In this document: positions 14,974-23,218 of the stretch, piece by piece
Numbering within the stretch: position 1 is the stretch's first letter
How the letters are laid out: every line of letters begins with the position of its first letter
Assembly: GCA_002383285.1 (NCBI GenBank)
Contig: DFXU01000101.1
Span: 1,762 to 25,624, forward strand
Length of the DNA: 23,863 bases
Reading direction: 5' to 3'
Origin: Caryophanales bacterium UBA4100
Lineage (GTDB): Bacteria > Bacillota > Bacilli > Paenibacillales > UBA4045
Notes under the pieces: generated by a model
Databases searched by the model: none
What the model was told of the DNA's origin: nothing
Seen by the model: the letters and a program-made list of their open reading frames with translations, nothing else
Program-made: the position numbers and the translations under genes

Positions 14974-15270
14974 TTAAGCCTCCACAGCAACTGCTACAGG
15001 ATAAACGCTAACTTTCTTACGGTCGCGCCCCCAGCGTTCGAACTTTACTGTACCTTCTACCATTGCGAACAGTGTGTCATCGGAACCGATACCCACATTG
15101 TTACCTGGATGAATTTTCGTTCCACGTTGACGAACTAGAATGTTGCCAGCCCTAACAACTTGGCCGTCAGCACGTTTAGTACCAAGACGCTTAGCGTGGC
15201 TATCACGACCATTCTTTGTGGAGCCGACCCCTTTTTTGGAAGCAAATAATTGCAGGTCCATTGTTAACAT
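14974..15270 (-). CDS. rpmA: 50S ribosomal protein L27 with cleavable N-terminal extension
   Basis: L27 reaches the peptidyl transferase centre of the large subunit. The 98-residue product reads MLTMDLQLFASKKGVGSTKN. In Firmicutes the first nine residues are removed by the protease Prp, between F9 and A10 here, exposing ASKKG. The neighbouring gene encodes Prp, which supports this. AAAGGAGG stands 9 bases before the ATG. It is the last gene of the operon. Confidence 0.97.
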   Translation of the reverse strand: MLTMDLQLFASKKGVGSTKNGRDSHAKRLGTKRADGQVVRAGNILVRQRGTKIHPGNNVGIGSDDTLFAMVEGTVKFERWGRDRKKVSVYPVAVAVEA

Positions 15271-15286
15271 TGGCTTCGACCTCCTT

Positions 15287-15619
15287 TCATATGATGATTT
15301 CTTGTATCGTTATAAAAGCTTGATAAGATAATTCGATTCCTTGAAGCATCACGACCATGGATTCCAATAGTAATTGACAGCTCTGGAATTGGATCGGATC
15401 CTTCACCTCGGGTACATCGACGGATAGATATCCACTTTCTACTGATGGAATCAAATCCACATGTAGTAATGCTTCAACTGCATTCACTGTTCCGATTGTT
15501 ACAGCGGAGACACCAGAGCATACAATGTCCTTCCCAGGTACATCATATTCAGCATGTCCTGTAACAGTGAAACCAGAGATTAAACGATCAGTTTGACGTC
15601 GAATAACTACACGAATCAT
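15287..15619 (-). CDS. prp: Ribosomal-processing cysteine protease Prp (YsxB)
   Basis: Prp removes the N-terminal extension of L27. The 110-residue product carries GHAEYDVPGKDIVCSGVSAV, with the catalytic pair H22 and C34, and is of normal family length. It lies between rplU (13-base gap) and rpmA (16-base gap), the conserved Firmicute arrangement that couples the protease to its substrate. AGAGGCG precedes the ATG. Confidence 0.94.
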   Translation of the reverse strand: MIRVVIRRQTDRLISGFTVTGHAEYDVPGKDIVCSGVSAVTIGTVNAVEALLHVDLIPSVESGYLSVDVPEVKDPIQFQSCQLLLESMVVMLQGIELSYQAFITIQEIII

Positions 15620-15632
15620 GTCGTTTCGCCTC

Positions 15633-15944
15633 TTATGCCTGAATTTTCCCGATTGTTACTTTCGAGTACGGCTGGCGATGACCTTGCTTACGTCGGTAGT
15701 TTTTCTTCGCTTTGTATTTGAAAACGATAAGTTTTTTACCTTTTAAGTGTCTTTCGACTGTTGCCGAAACACTTGCTCCACTTACTAGTGGAGTTCCGGC
15801 TACAAAACCGTCCTCTTTACCAATAGCTACCACTTGGTCAAAAGTGATACTTTCGCCTTCATTAGCATTTAGCTTTTCAATGAAGAGAACATCACCTTCT
15901 TGAACCTTGTACTGCTTGCCACCTGTTTCAATAATCGCGTACAT
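15633..15944 (-). CDS. rplU: 50S ribosomal protein L21
   Basis: L21 binds 23S rRNA in the large subunit. The 103-residue product begins MYAIIETGGKQYKVQEGD and ends with KKNYRRKQGHRQPYSKVTI, both characteristic, and is of normal length. TGAGGAGGTG precedes the ATG. It is the first gene of the operon, behind a promoter and a probable autoregulatory leader. Confidence 0.97.
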   Translation of the reverse strand: MYAIIETGGKQYKVQEGDVLFIEKLNANEGESITFDQVVAIGKEDGFVAGTPLVSGASVSATVERHLKGKKLIVFKYKAKKNYRRKQGHRQPYSKVTIGKIQA

Positions 15945-15959
15945 GTTAGCACCTCCTCA

Positions 15960-16060
15960 TGTCATAAGACTCGCCGATAAATGGGGTGATGCGCCTTCTA
16001 TAGGCAGCATTCTTAGTGACCCTTCTCGAGCGGTTGCAGCATGTATCTCAACACGCACTA
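15960..16060 (-). ncRNA. Probable L21 leader (autoregulatory 5' UTR of rplU)
   Basis: The roughly 110 bases between the rplU promoter and its Shine-Dalgarno sequence are rich in complementary segments, for example AGTG near 16060 with CACT near 16018. They include ACCGCTCGAGAAGGGTCACT, which resembles the conserved core of the Firmicute L21 leader as I remember it. Such leaders bind excess ribosomal protein and limit operon expression. I could not run a covariance model, so the family name is provisional. Confidence 0.6.
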
Positions 16061-16064
16061 AAAC

Positions 16065-16093
16065 AGTTTAGCATACCTTACTCTTATTCGCAA
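16065..16093 (-). promoter_or_regulatory. Promoter of rplU-prp-rpmA
   Basis: On the minus strand TTGCGA (16093-16088), a 17-base spacer and TAAACT (16070-16065) form a moderate sigma-A promoter, helped by an upstream TG (TGCTAAACT). The predicted start is close to 16058. Confidence 0.55.
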
Positions 16094-16124
16094 TTGATAT
16101 TTTGCTTCCAATTTACAATTGTCT

Positions 16125-17360
16125 TTATTGGAGAATAAAATGCTTTCCAACCCCACCACAGTACGAACAGCTCTCGTACATAAGCCGATCGCCATGTGAC
16201 CGAACCTTCTTACGCGTCATCTCCAATAATCCGAGCTGAGTCCAACCTACTACAATTGTTTTCGTACGATCCTGCTTGACCAGCATCTCCATTAATTGAA
16301 CAATTGATTTCCGATGTGCTTCTTCAATCATATCAATAAAATCAATGATAAGAATACCGCCAATATCCCTTAAGCGGATCAAGCGAGATATCTGTTCAAC
16401 TGCTTCTAAATTAGTCTCATATACGGTTTGCTCTAGGTCTACCGAACCCGTATACTTACCAGTATTGACGTCAATAACGGTGAGTGCCTCAGTATGATCG
16501 ATATTAATATATCCACCATTCGTTAACCACACCTTAGGGCGGAATGACTTATCAATCGCTTCATAGATGCCATAATAATGAATCATCGATATAGGTGATT
16601 CGTAAAGCTTTATACGCTGAACCAAATGTGGTGCATATTGAAGTACTAATGATTCAATCTCCGCTTTTTTCTCAACATCATTAATTATTAATTCATCTAT
16701 CTGGTCTGTGAATAAGTCACGAATGATTCGTGGCACCATATCCAAATCTTTATATAAGCATATTGGGGTTGTCCCTTTTGTACCCTTAGCAAGTATACTA
16801 GCCCACAATTCACGCAAAAACTTAAGATCTCTCTCAAGCTCATCAAGCGAGGCGTCCTCCGCAACCGTTCGCAGAATTAAGCCTTCCCCATTATTTCGGA
16901 GCTTCTCCCCGAGCTCCTTCAACCGATGCCGTTCTTCTTGTGATTCGATCTTCCTGGATACGCCAATATAATCAGCATTGGGCATATAGACAATCCAGCG
17001 TCCAGGTATCGTAAAGTGTGTCGTGATCTTGGCACCCTTGGTCCCTAAAGGCTCTTTCGCAACCTGCACGATGATTTCCTGTCCCTCTCTGATCAAATCC
17101 CGAATAGGCGGTTTGTCTGCGGGTACCTTATCCAAATTCGCATCCAATAGGTCATCAACATAAAGAAATGCATTCTTACTCTGCCCAATATCTACGAATG
17201 CTGCTTGCATGCCAGGAAGTACATTCACTACATTCGCTTTATATATACTGCCCACTCGTTCTTCCTTGGGTCTCTCATCATAATATTCGACTAATTTACC
17301 ATCTACCAAAAGTGAAACCTTCGTTACATCTTGCTCACAATGAACAACAATTTGTTTCAT
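16125..17360 (-). CDS. rng: Ribonuclease E/G family endoribonuclease
   Basis: This family cleaves AU-rich single-stranded RNA in rRNA maturation and mRNA decay. The 411-residue protein has an S1 domain at about residues 35-115 and the catalytic magnesium-binding aspartates D297 (VIDVNTGKYTG) and D340 (LIIDFIDM), which correspond to D303 and D346 of E. coli RNase E. The zinc-link cysteines are C398 and C401 (ESCSYCGG), close to the CPRC of RNase E. The protein stops soon after, so there is no long C-terminal scaffold. I choose the ATG at 17360, with GGAGGAG 6 bases upstream; a frame to 17423 would overlap spoIVFB. It lies 37 bases after spoIVFB and just before the rplU promoter. I saw no terminator after it. 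Confidence 0.93.
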   Translation of the reverse strand: MKQIVVHCEQDVTKVSLLVDGKLVEYYDERPKEERVGSIYKANVVNVLPGMQAAFVDIGQSKNAFLYVDDLLDANLDKVPADKPPIRDLIREGQEIIVQVAKEPLGTKGAKITTHFTIPGRWIVYMPNADYIGVSRKIESQEERHRLKELGEKLRNNGEGLILRTVAEDASLDELERDLKFLRELWASILAKGTKGTTPICLYKDLDMVPRIIRDLFTDQIDELIINDVEKKAEIESLVLQYAPHLVQRIKLYESPISMIHYYGIYEAIDKSFRPKVWLTNGGYINIDHTEALTVIDVNTGKYTGSVDLEQTVYETNLEAVEQISRLIRLRDIGGILIIDFIDMIEEAHRKSIVQLMEMLVKQDRTKTIVVGWTQLGLLEMTRKKVRSHGDRLMYESCSYCGGVGKHFILQ

Positions 17361-17397
17361 TGTAATCTCCTCCGTATCAGTTTCCTTTCTTCTTATA

Positions 17398-18273
17398 CTA
17401 CATGAAAAGCTCGGATACTGCACTTATTGGTCGACGTTCAATGAATAAATCGCGGATGAGACGATGCTCAGGTATCACAGCCTGGATTATGCCGTTCTCA
17501 TTTAACACATAGATCAAATGATACTTCTCTCTCCTGAACATCTTCGTGATGTCTGCAATACTGAGATCACCGAGCACTACAATCGGTTGAGCCAGCCCAC
17601 CTTGAGATAGAATTTTGTCCGCTCTGCTGCTTCTATTTATTAAGAATCGGACGAATTTGTAATTCAAGTTTCTGTAGCTGTACCAGTTTGTAGCTAGTAA
17701 GAATATGGCGATAACAAGTAAATTCAGATTCAAACCTCCGACAGGGTAATTATATACCGAAACAGTTAATAATGATCCACTCATTACTAGACTTGTCCAT
17801 ATGGTTATCTTTAATGTGTTGTAGTAAGAAGTCCTGAAGCTAACAATCGCTTGGAGCACCTTTCCACCATCTAGGGGTAAGACCGGTATCAGATTGAAGA
17901 GTGCAATCCACATATTAGCCTGAACAAAATAATCGACCCACCCATCATTCCAAAGGGCTGTCGACTTCATCAATAGAGCAGCAATAATCATGAGAGCATT
18001 CTGCAGTGGTCCAGCAAGCGCTACGACAATTTCCTCCCAAGCTGTTACCGTCCCTTGCTCTTCAATGACAGCTACACCCCCGAATGGCAATAGCTGAACC
18101 TCAATAACTTCCCACCCATAATATCGGGCAGCTACAACATGGCCTAGCTCGTGAATAATCACAATTCCGAATAATGTTAATAACTCCATATAGAATCCTG
18201 TAACAACCGATAATGCCATCATGATGACGAATAGCGGATGGAAGCGATAGACGATACCGAAGCACTTAATCAA
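17398..18273 (-). CDS. spoIVFB: SpoIVFB intramembrane metalloprotease (pro-sigma-K processing)
   Basis: SpoIVFB is the M50 (site-2 protease) enzyme in the outer forespore membrane that cleaves pro-sigma-K. The 291-residue protein has several membrane helices, the zinc motif HELGH with H41, E42 and H45, and the third ligand D135 in NLIPVLPLDGGK. A C-terminal CBS-like region runs from about 215 to 291 (PIVVLGDLSIADITKMF), which in B. subtilis contacts the substrate and senses ATP. The start is TTG at 18273, overlapping the end of spoIVFA by 8 bases, with a weak GGAAG about 12 bases upstream, so translation is probably coupled to spoIVFA. Confidence 0.93.
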   Translation of the reverse strand: MIKCFGIVYRFHPLFVIMMALSVVTGFYMELLTLFGIVIIHELGHVVAARYYGWEVIEVQLLPFGGVAVIEEQGTVTAWEEIVVALAGPLQNALMIIAALLMKSTALWNDGWVDYFVQANMWIALFNLIPVLPLDGGKVLQAIVSFRTSYYNTLKITIWTSLVMSGSLLTVSVYNYPVGGLNLNLLVIAIFLLATNWYSYRNLNYKFVRFLINRSSRADKILSQGGLAQPIVVLGDLSIADITKMFRREKYHLIYVLNENGIIQAVIPEHRLIRDLFIERRPISAVSELFM

Positions 18274-18922
18274 ATGGAATCACATCTTCCGGATTCACGT
18301 ACTGTTCGCCCGACTTCAGGGAAAAGTAAAGAACACTCGTATGTCCGATAAGTGTACCTTCTTCAAGCCAACTATTCTTCTCAACCTGAACGGACTCTAA
18401 TCCACCATAAGTCGCTTCGATACCATTTACGTGGAGCACTCTTACTGTTATTCCATTATGATTTGTATGACCCACATATCGAACAAGCCCTCTTCCGATC
18501 GAGGTGATTACGCGATCTGATGAGGTATTAATCCGAACAATGTCAGATTGTTTAATATCTTCTTCCACAATTCGGCCAGAGGCTGGGGAAGAGAATACGG
18601 CTTCAATATGACTTCCCATACGTCCGTCATAGGCTGGAAGTATTGAAGGAATTGTTCCAATATGCTCTTGATACCAACTCGCCAATGCATCATAATCGAA
18701 GGATTCATTCATTACATTCTTGATCGTATGCTGTGTCTTTAATGCGTAAGAATGATCTAGTTGAAATACAGTCCAGATTAGCGCATATACAACTATACTG
18801 ATCAAGCATTTATACACAAATTGATTTCTAGTTGGAGCTTCACGCCAATCCTGCCACGACTGCTGGTTATCGTTCAACTGCTTAATTCTCTGCTGTCGCC
18901 TCTTCTTCGCATCTATATTCAT
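18266..18922 (-). CDS. spoIVFA: SpoIVFA-like regulator of SpoIVFB with degenerate M23 domain
   Basis: SpoIVFA holds SpoIVFB and BofA together and is cleaved by SpoIVB to release the inhibition. The 218-residue product has a basic, Gln-rich N-terminus (1-35), one membrane helix (about 36-55) and a C-terminal LytM/M23-like domain from about 105 (FSSPASGRIVE to YFSLKSGEQYVNPEDVI). The catalytic HxH of active M23 peptidases is absent (NGIEATYGG stands in its place), so it should not be a peptidase. GGGGGAG is 9 bases from the ATG. The 8-base overlap with spoIVFB and the upstream sigma-E-like promoter support the identification. Confidence 0.88.
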   Translation of the reverse strand: MNIDAKKRRQQRIKQLNDNQQSWQDWREAPTRNQFVYKCLISIVVYALIWTVFQLDHSYALKTQHTIKNVMNESFDYDALASWYQEHIGTIPSILPAYDGRMGSHIEAVFSSPASGRIVEEDIKQSDIVRINTSSDRVITSIGRGLVRYVGHTNHNGITVRVLHVNGIEATYGGLESVQVEKNSWLEEGTLIGHTSVLYFSLKSGEQYVNPEDVIPFD

Positions 18923-18956
18923 CGGGCATGTCTCCCCCTAAGATTACTCATTCTCA

Positions 18957-18985
18957 TATGTATGCCAAAGCTTGTCTGGCTATTC
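18957..18985 (-). promoter_or_regulatory. Candidate sigma-E promoter of spoIVFA-spoIVFB
   Basis: On the minus strand GAATAGC (18985-18979), a 14-base spacer and CATACATA (18964-18957) resemble the sigma-E consensus KMATATT and CATACAHT (5/7 and 7/8 positions). The spoIVF operon of B. subtilis is sigma-E dependent. It lies 34 bases before the ATG, between a short hairpin after rodA and the spoIVFA ribosome-binding site. Confidence 0.5.
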
Positions 18986-18988
18986 GAG

Positions 18989-19006
18989 ATAAGTAATCCT
19001 ACTTAT
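18989..19006 (-). repeat. Short hairpin directly after rodA
   Basis: ATAAGTA and TACTTAT form a perfect 7-bp stem with a 4-base loop, 2 bases after the rodA stop. It lacks a T-run, so it is at best a weak terminator or an mRNA 3'-end stabiliser. Confidence 0.45.
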
Positions 19007-19008
19007 GA

Positions 19009-20160
19009 TCAATAGGTAGAGGGTTGCTCCTGATGAACACGGATGCTCTGAACAATACCAATACATAACATATTGATCAGCAACGAGGTTCCGCCATAGC
19101 TTATAAAGGGAAGAGTAATCCCTGTAATAGGCAGTATGCTTAGGAACATGCCAACATTCTGAAAAATTTGAAAAACTAACATAGAAACAATCCCCGTAAT
19201 AATCAAGGAACCGCTAAGATGATTACACTGAATTGCGATCAGGATCATCCGATACACAAGGAGAAAATATAGGAGCAATAACGCCGAGGAACCAACAAAT
19301 CCGAATTCTTCTGCTATAACAACAAACACAGAATCTGAGAAAGCGTATGGAATTCGGCCATTCTGCAGCGAATTCCCTTGCTTAAACCCATCACCAAGCA
19401 AACCACCTGAACCGATTGCTATTTCTGAGTTAATTAGATGATAGTTTTCCTTCTGTGTTACTGCATCCTTATCAAGAAAAGTATCTATCCGCTCCATCCA
19501 ATGAGTCTTGTCGTGCCTATCCAGATAGTCCGATATCGGGTCATGATAAGTCTGGAATAAAGACATGAATAGGAAGAACATACCTATAGCAATCGCAACA
19601 CCTATTAGTACATGATAATATTTAACATTACCGATCCACAGCATACCTAATAGGATGATCAAGTAAATCATCGCATTGCCAAGATCCGGCTGAATCAATA
19701 CAAGCGCAAATGGAATCAGAACAATGAGGCCAATCGGCACAATTTCTTGTCCGAGTCTAAGCGTCTCTCCCTTTCGATACCCGATGAAGCCAGCGATTGC
19801 AATAATCAGGAATAGTTTCATCAGCTCTGCAGGTTGAAAGTTTAGAGACTCCGTTATTTTAAACCAGCTTCTTGCACCATTCGTTTCCCCGCCAAACTTC
19901 AAGACTAATGCCAGGGACGATATACCTATCACATATATGACAATCCACAGTTTTAAGAGTATCCGATAATTGATGAATGACATAGCAAATAAAACCACAA
20001 AGCCCAATCCATAAAATATAATCATTTTCTGATCCATACCCGAATTTCTGTAGCTTAAATTATTATGAATTGCACTCTGAATTAACAGATAACTAATTCC
20101 CATAAATCCAATTAAGATAAGTACAATCATCCAATCAATTCTTCTTACTCTAGTAAGCAT
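19009..20160 (-). CDS. rodA: SEDS-family peptidoglycan polymerase, RodA type
   Basis: SEDS proteins (RodA, FtsW, SpoVE) polymerise glycan strands from lipid II. The 383-residue protein has about ten hydrophobic helices. Recognisable family segments are NGARSWFKI, the central FQPAELMKLF, LVLIQPDLGNAMIY, GIAIGSGGLLGDGFKQGNSL-like sequence near residue 240, and the C-terminal LPITGITLPFISYGGTSLL. Its position after mreBCD-minCD favours an elongation role (RodA), but by sequence alone FtsW or SpoVE cannot be excluded. The gap to minD is 6 bases, with AGGATG inside the end of minD. Confidence 0.87.
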   Translation of the reverse strand: MLTRVRRIDWMIVLILIGFMGISYLLIQSAIHNNLSYRNSGMDQKMIIFYGLGFVVLFAMSFINYRILLKLWIVIYVIGISSLALVLKFGGETNGARSWFKITESLNFQPAELMKLFLIIAIAGFIGYRKGETLRLGQEIVPIGLIVLIPFALVLIQPDLGNAMIYLIILLGMLWIGNVKYYHVLIGVAIAIGMFFLFMSLFQTYHDPISDYLDRHDKTHWMERIDTFLDKDAVTQKENYHLINSEIAIGSGGLLGDGFKQGNSLQNGRIPYAFSDSVFVVIAEEFGFVGSSALLLLYFLLVYRMILIAIQCNHLSGSLIITGIVSMLVFQIFQNVGMFLSILPITGITLPFISYGGTSLLINMLCIGIVQSIRVHQEQPSTY

Positions 20161-20166
20161 AACCCA

Positions 20167-20961
20167 TCATCCTAATCCGAAGAACTTTTTGATCTTGGTA
20201 AAGGCTCCTTTTTTCTCATCTAATAGCATCAAGGGTACAGCATCTCCCACAATACGACGAGCAATATTCCGATAAGCGATAGAAGCACGTGAAGTTGCAC
20301 TCATAACGGTAGGTTCCCCGGAGTTCGCTGCTTTAATCACATGTTCATCATCAGGCACAATACCAATGAGATCAACGGCTAATATTTGACAAATTTCATC
20401 GATATCAAGCATATCTCCATTCTTCATCATATTAGCACGCACACGATTAATGATCAGCTTTGCACCTCGAAGCTTATTGGCTTCTAATAATCCAATAATC
20501 CGATCGGCATCCCTAACTGCAGCATTCTCTGGCGTAGTGACAACGATGGCACGATCTGCTCCAGCAATAGCGTTCTTAAATCCCTGCTCGATTCCAGCGG
20601 GACAATCAATAATAACATAGTCGAAATCCTTCTTCAGCTCAAGAATAATCTCTTTAATCTGTTCAGGTGTAATTGAATCCTTATCCTTTGTTTGAGCGGC
20701 AGGGAGCAAATAAAGCTCGTCAAAACGTTTGTCCTTTATCATAGCTTGTGCTAACCGGCAACGCCCATCAGCTACATCCACCAAATCAAACATAATCCGA
20801 TTCTCTAGACCCATAACAACATCCAGGTTACGCAAGCCAATATCGGTATCAACCATACATACCTTCTTACCCAGAAGCGCTAGAGCTGTTCCGATATTAG
20901 CTGAGGATGTTGTCTTGCCAACCCCCCCTTTACCCGAGGTAATTACTATTGCTTCTCCCAT
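20167..20961 (-). CDS. minD: Septum site-determining ATPase MinD
   Basis: MinD binds the membrane with ATP and positions MinC to block polar septa. The 264-residue protein has the deviant Walker A GKGGVGKTTSSANIG (10-24), VDTDIGLRNLDVVMG, and the switch region DYVIIDCPAGIEQGF. The C-terminal amphipathic membrane-targeting helix ends in KIKKFFGLG. AGGAG precedes the ATG. It follows minC by 77 bases; an imperfect inverted repeat lies in that gap (21009-21027). Confidence 0.97.
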   Translation of the reverse strand: MGEAIVITSGKGGVGKTTSSANIGTALALLGKKVCMVDTDIGLRNLDVVMGLENRIMFDLVDVADGRCRLAQAMIKDKRFDELYLLPAAQTKDKDSITPEQIKEIILELKKDFDYVIIDCPAGIEQGFKNAIAGADRAIVVTTPENAAVRDADRIIGLLEANKLRGAKLIINRVRANMMKNGDMLDIDEICQILAVDLIGIVPDDEHVIKAANSGEPTVMSATSRASIAYRNIARRIVGDAVPLMLLDEKKGAFTKIKKFFGLG

Positions 20962-21038
20962 GGTTTCACACTCCTAAAACAAGATATAGATATTAGCACT
21001 AGCAGCAATCGAAAATAACTATTTCGAGCATGTACAAT

Positions 21039-21695
21039 TTAAAGCTCCAAAGCATCTGGTCGAACACGATGAATATTAACAACTTTATCAATTTTCATCT
21101 GACCGTCACTCAAGTAAGCAAACTCCATGAAAGCTTCTTCAATTCCCCACTCGTCAGGAGGTCTGCTAATGACGCCTGCTATGCGAAGCTGAGTTGGCTT
21201 CATATGAGAAGAGGCTATAATCGATTGTTCATTGCCATTAATACCAGCATGAGCCATCCCTCTAAGTGAACCGAGTATATATATATCATGAGTGGACGTG
21301 ATCGTCCCGCCCGGATTAACATCCCCAAGAATTAGTATATCTCCATCATGATGTATTGTCTGCCCTGATCTAATCATTGTTTTTAATATTTTTAGGTGAT
21401 TTGTTGATTCTACCACTTTCATTAGCTCGGGAGTCGAGTCTATCGAACGAATTATTAAATTCCCTCTTTTTGCTATAATACCTGTTATCAGCTCTTTCTG
21501 ATTATCTGTGATCACTCTATTCCCTAATCGAATTTGCACTTGAATATCAGGACCGGATAATATACTCTGATGCGTCTTCGTTAATTTAGTGCGAAGGTCA
21601 TTCATTAGCGCGTCGAATTTACATGTATCATCGAATAGGAAGATAAGCCCCTCTTTTACACCCTTTATCGTGACTAGATGTTTAATTGCAGCCAT
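21039..21695 (-). CDS. minC: Septum site-determining protein MinC
   Basis: MinC inhibits FtsZ assembly. The 218-residue product has an N-terminal FtsZ-acting domain (about 1-105) and a C-terminal beta-helix from about 110 (GQTIHHDGDILILGDVNPGG, DIYILGSLRGMAHAG) that binds MinD. AGGAGG is 9 bases before the ATG. It sits between mreD (71-base gap) and minD as in B. subtilis. Confidence 0.95.
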   Translation of the reverse strand: MAAIKHLVTIKGVKEGLIFLFDDTCKFDALMNDLRTKLTKTHQSILSGPDIQVQIRLGNRVITDNQKELITGIIAKRGNLIIRSIDSTPELMKVVESTNHLKILKTMIRSGQTIHHDGDILILGDVNPGGTITSTHDIYILGSLRGMAHAGINGNEQSIIASSHMKPTQLRIAGVISRPPDEWGIEEAFMEFAYLSDGQMKIDKVVNIHRVRPDALEL

Positions 21696-21766
21696 ACGCT
21701 AATGCCTCCTGTTGAATACATTTCTTTGTAGTCCTATCAAATTCCTGCTCCAATGGAAGAAAGCCC

Positions 21767-22294
21767 TTATTGTGACTCATCTTCTCTATGCTCTTGTCTA
21801 CTCTCCATCCACTTGCGAGCAGGTACATAGATAACTACCGCAAATAATAAATTGAATAGAAGTGTAGGCATCATGAAATCAGTGAATGTGGTAGTAAAAG
21901 GTACATCAATCACTCGAAACATACGATACAATGATATATTAGCGATATCATATAGAACGATAAAGAAGGATATTGTGAATAACGATGAGGATAGTGTGAT
22001 CTTCATTCGTCTGGCAATGACTCCAGCAGAATATGCGGCAAGGCCCATGCTGAATGAATGAGGACCGAGCATTGGACTCGCATAAACAATATCGTGCATA
22101 AGCCCAAACATCAATCCGAATACCAGGCCAAGATGTCGATTCCTACAGATAGAGACGAATAGAACTAGCACCAGCACAAAATGAGGAGCAACCTGTAATC
22201 CATTATACCAATTCGTTGGAATTAGCCAATGAACCAATGTGCCCTCAAGGATAAAGACGATAAAGATCGTAAGCCAAATGATTTTATTATTCAT
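21767..22294 (-). CDS. mreD: Rod shape-determining membrane protein MreD
   Basis: MreD is a small polytopic partner of MreC in the elongation complex. The 175-residue protein is almost wholly hydrophobic with five or six predicted helices, including LGLVFGLMFGLMHDIVYASP, which matches the family's conserved G-L-x-x-D segment. I choose the ATG at 22294 (MNNKIIWLT), with GAGG 5 bases upstream; the longer frame to 22339 would overlap mreC. Position between mreC and minC supports the call. Confidence 0.9.
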   Translation of the reverse strand: MNNKIIWLTIFIVFILEGTLVHWLIPTNWYNGLQVAPHFVLVLVLFVSICRNRHLGLVFGLMFGLMHDIVYASPMLGPHSFSMGLAAYSAGVIARRMKITLSSSLFTISFFIVLYDIANISLYRMFRVIDVPFTTTFTDFMMPTLLFNLLFAVVIYVPARKWMESRQEHREDESQ

Positions 22295-22313
22295 TGCAAC
22301 CTCACTACATGTA

Positions 22314-23174
22314 TCATGGTTCCGGAACCTCAATGACAAAAACCTGACGAAGCTTAGCTCCGTCCAAGTTAGCAGCCGGTTTAATCATTGCCTTATGCGT
22401 AATACCTGTGTCACTTACACCTCGAGATACTACAGTTCCTATGACGATTCCCTTAGGAAAAACCTCACCATAACCAGAAGTAAGGACTTCATCACCCACT
22501 TTAATTGGATCCGTGGATTCAATTTTATTCATCTCTAGAAGATTATCAGGTGTATATCTCTCTATCATACCGAACGACTCTTCATTCTCTTTCGTAGTTG
22601 CAGCGATTGCTTTCGTGGAATCAACTCTATAGTCAATTGCCGTTATCAACTGCACACTAGAGGAGAAAGGGGCAACATTACGAACAATACCAATAAGTCC
22701 ATCTACAGTAGTTACTGCCATGTTCTCACGAATACCGTCCTTCTCACCTAGATTTATATTGATCGTTTGGTCAAACGGGTCTGGGCTAGCAGATATAACT
22801 TCCGCGAAGTGCCATATATACCGATTTGCCTGCTTCTGGTGTTCTGAGAACAATAGCGCCTCTTCTAGTCGGCCCACCTGCTCTTCTAATACATTCAGTC
22901 GTATAGCATCAAGAGCATAATCGGATAATTTCCTCTTCAGAGCTTTATTCTCCTCGTATACATTACTCAGCATTCCTACATTATCGAAGAAATCCGCTAC
23001 TGCAGCGGCGGGCCTATAGAACAAGCTCTGTGCGAAAGATACCGTATCCTTCACGAACTTCTCCGGCCAAGTTATGGAGTTACGCTCGCCCAACGTCAAC
23101 CCCATAAGGGCAATGAATACAATTAAACACGCTAACAAGAAAATTAGTTTTTTATTCCCAAATAACCTAAACAA
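22314..23174 (-). CDS. mreC: Rod shape-determining protein MreC
   Basis: MreC is a bitopic scaffold that links MreB to wall synthases outside the membrane. From a TTG at 23174 the 286-residue protein starts MFRLFGNKK. It has one membrane helix (about 10-28), a coiled coil (about 70-100, EENKALKRKLSDY and EEQVGRLEEALL) and the extracellular beta domains (DGIRENMAVTTVDGLIGIV, DEVLTSGYGEVFPKGIVIG). GGGGAG is 6 bases before the TTG. An upstream TTG/ATG pair (23228/23225) has no Shine-Dalgarno sequence and lies in a hairpin, so I prefer the shorter form. The gap to mreD is 19 bases. Confidence 0.92.
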   Translation of the reverse strand: MFRLFGNKKLIFLLACLIVFIALMGLTLGERNSITWPEKFVKDTVSFAQSLFYRPAAAVADFFDNVGMLSNVYEENKALKRKLSDYALDAIRLNVLEEQVGRLEEALLFSEHQKQANRYIWHFAEVISASPDPFDQTININLGEKDGIRENMAVTTVDGLIGIVRNVAPFSSSVQLITAIDYRVDSTKAIAATTKENEESFGMIERYTPDNLLEMNKIESTDPIKVGDEVLTSGYGEVFPKGIVIGTVVSRGVSDTGITHKAMIKPAANLDGAKLRQVFVIEVPEP

Positions 23175-23218
23175 GGCATACTCCCCTACCTTAAAAAGAA
23201 CAAATAGTACGTTTCTAT

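Noticed and set aside
16094..16135. CCAAT/ATTGG inverted repeat after rng as a terminator
   Set aside because: The arms are only 5 bp with a large AT-rich loop and no T-run on the minus strand.
21009..21027. Hairpin TCGAAA/TTTCGA between minC and minD as a terminator
   Set aside because: It has a 6-bp AT-rich stem, no following T-run, and minC and minD are normally co-transcribed.
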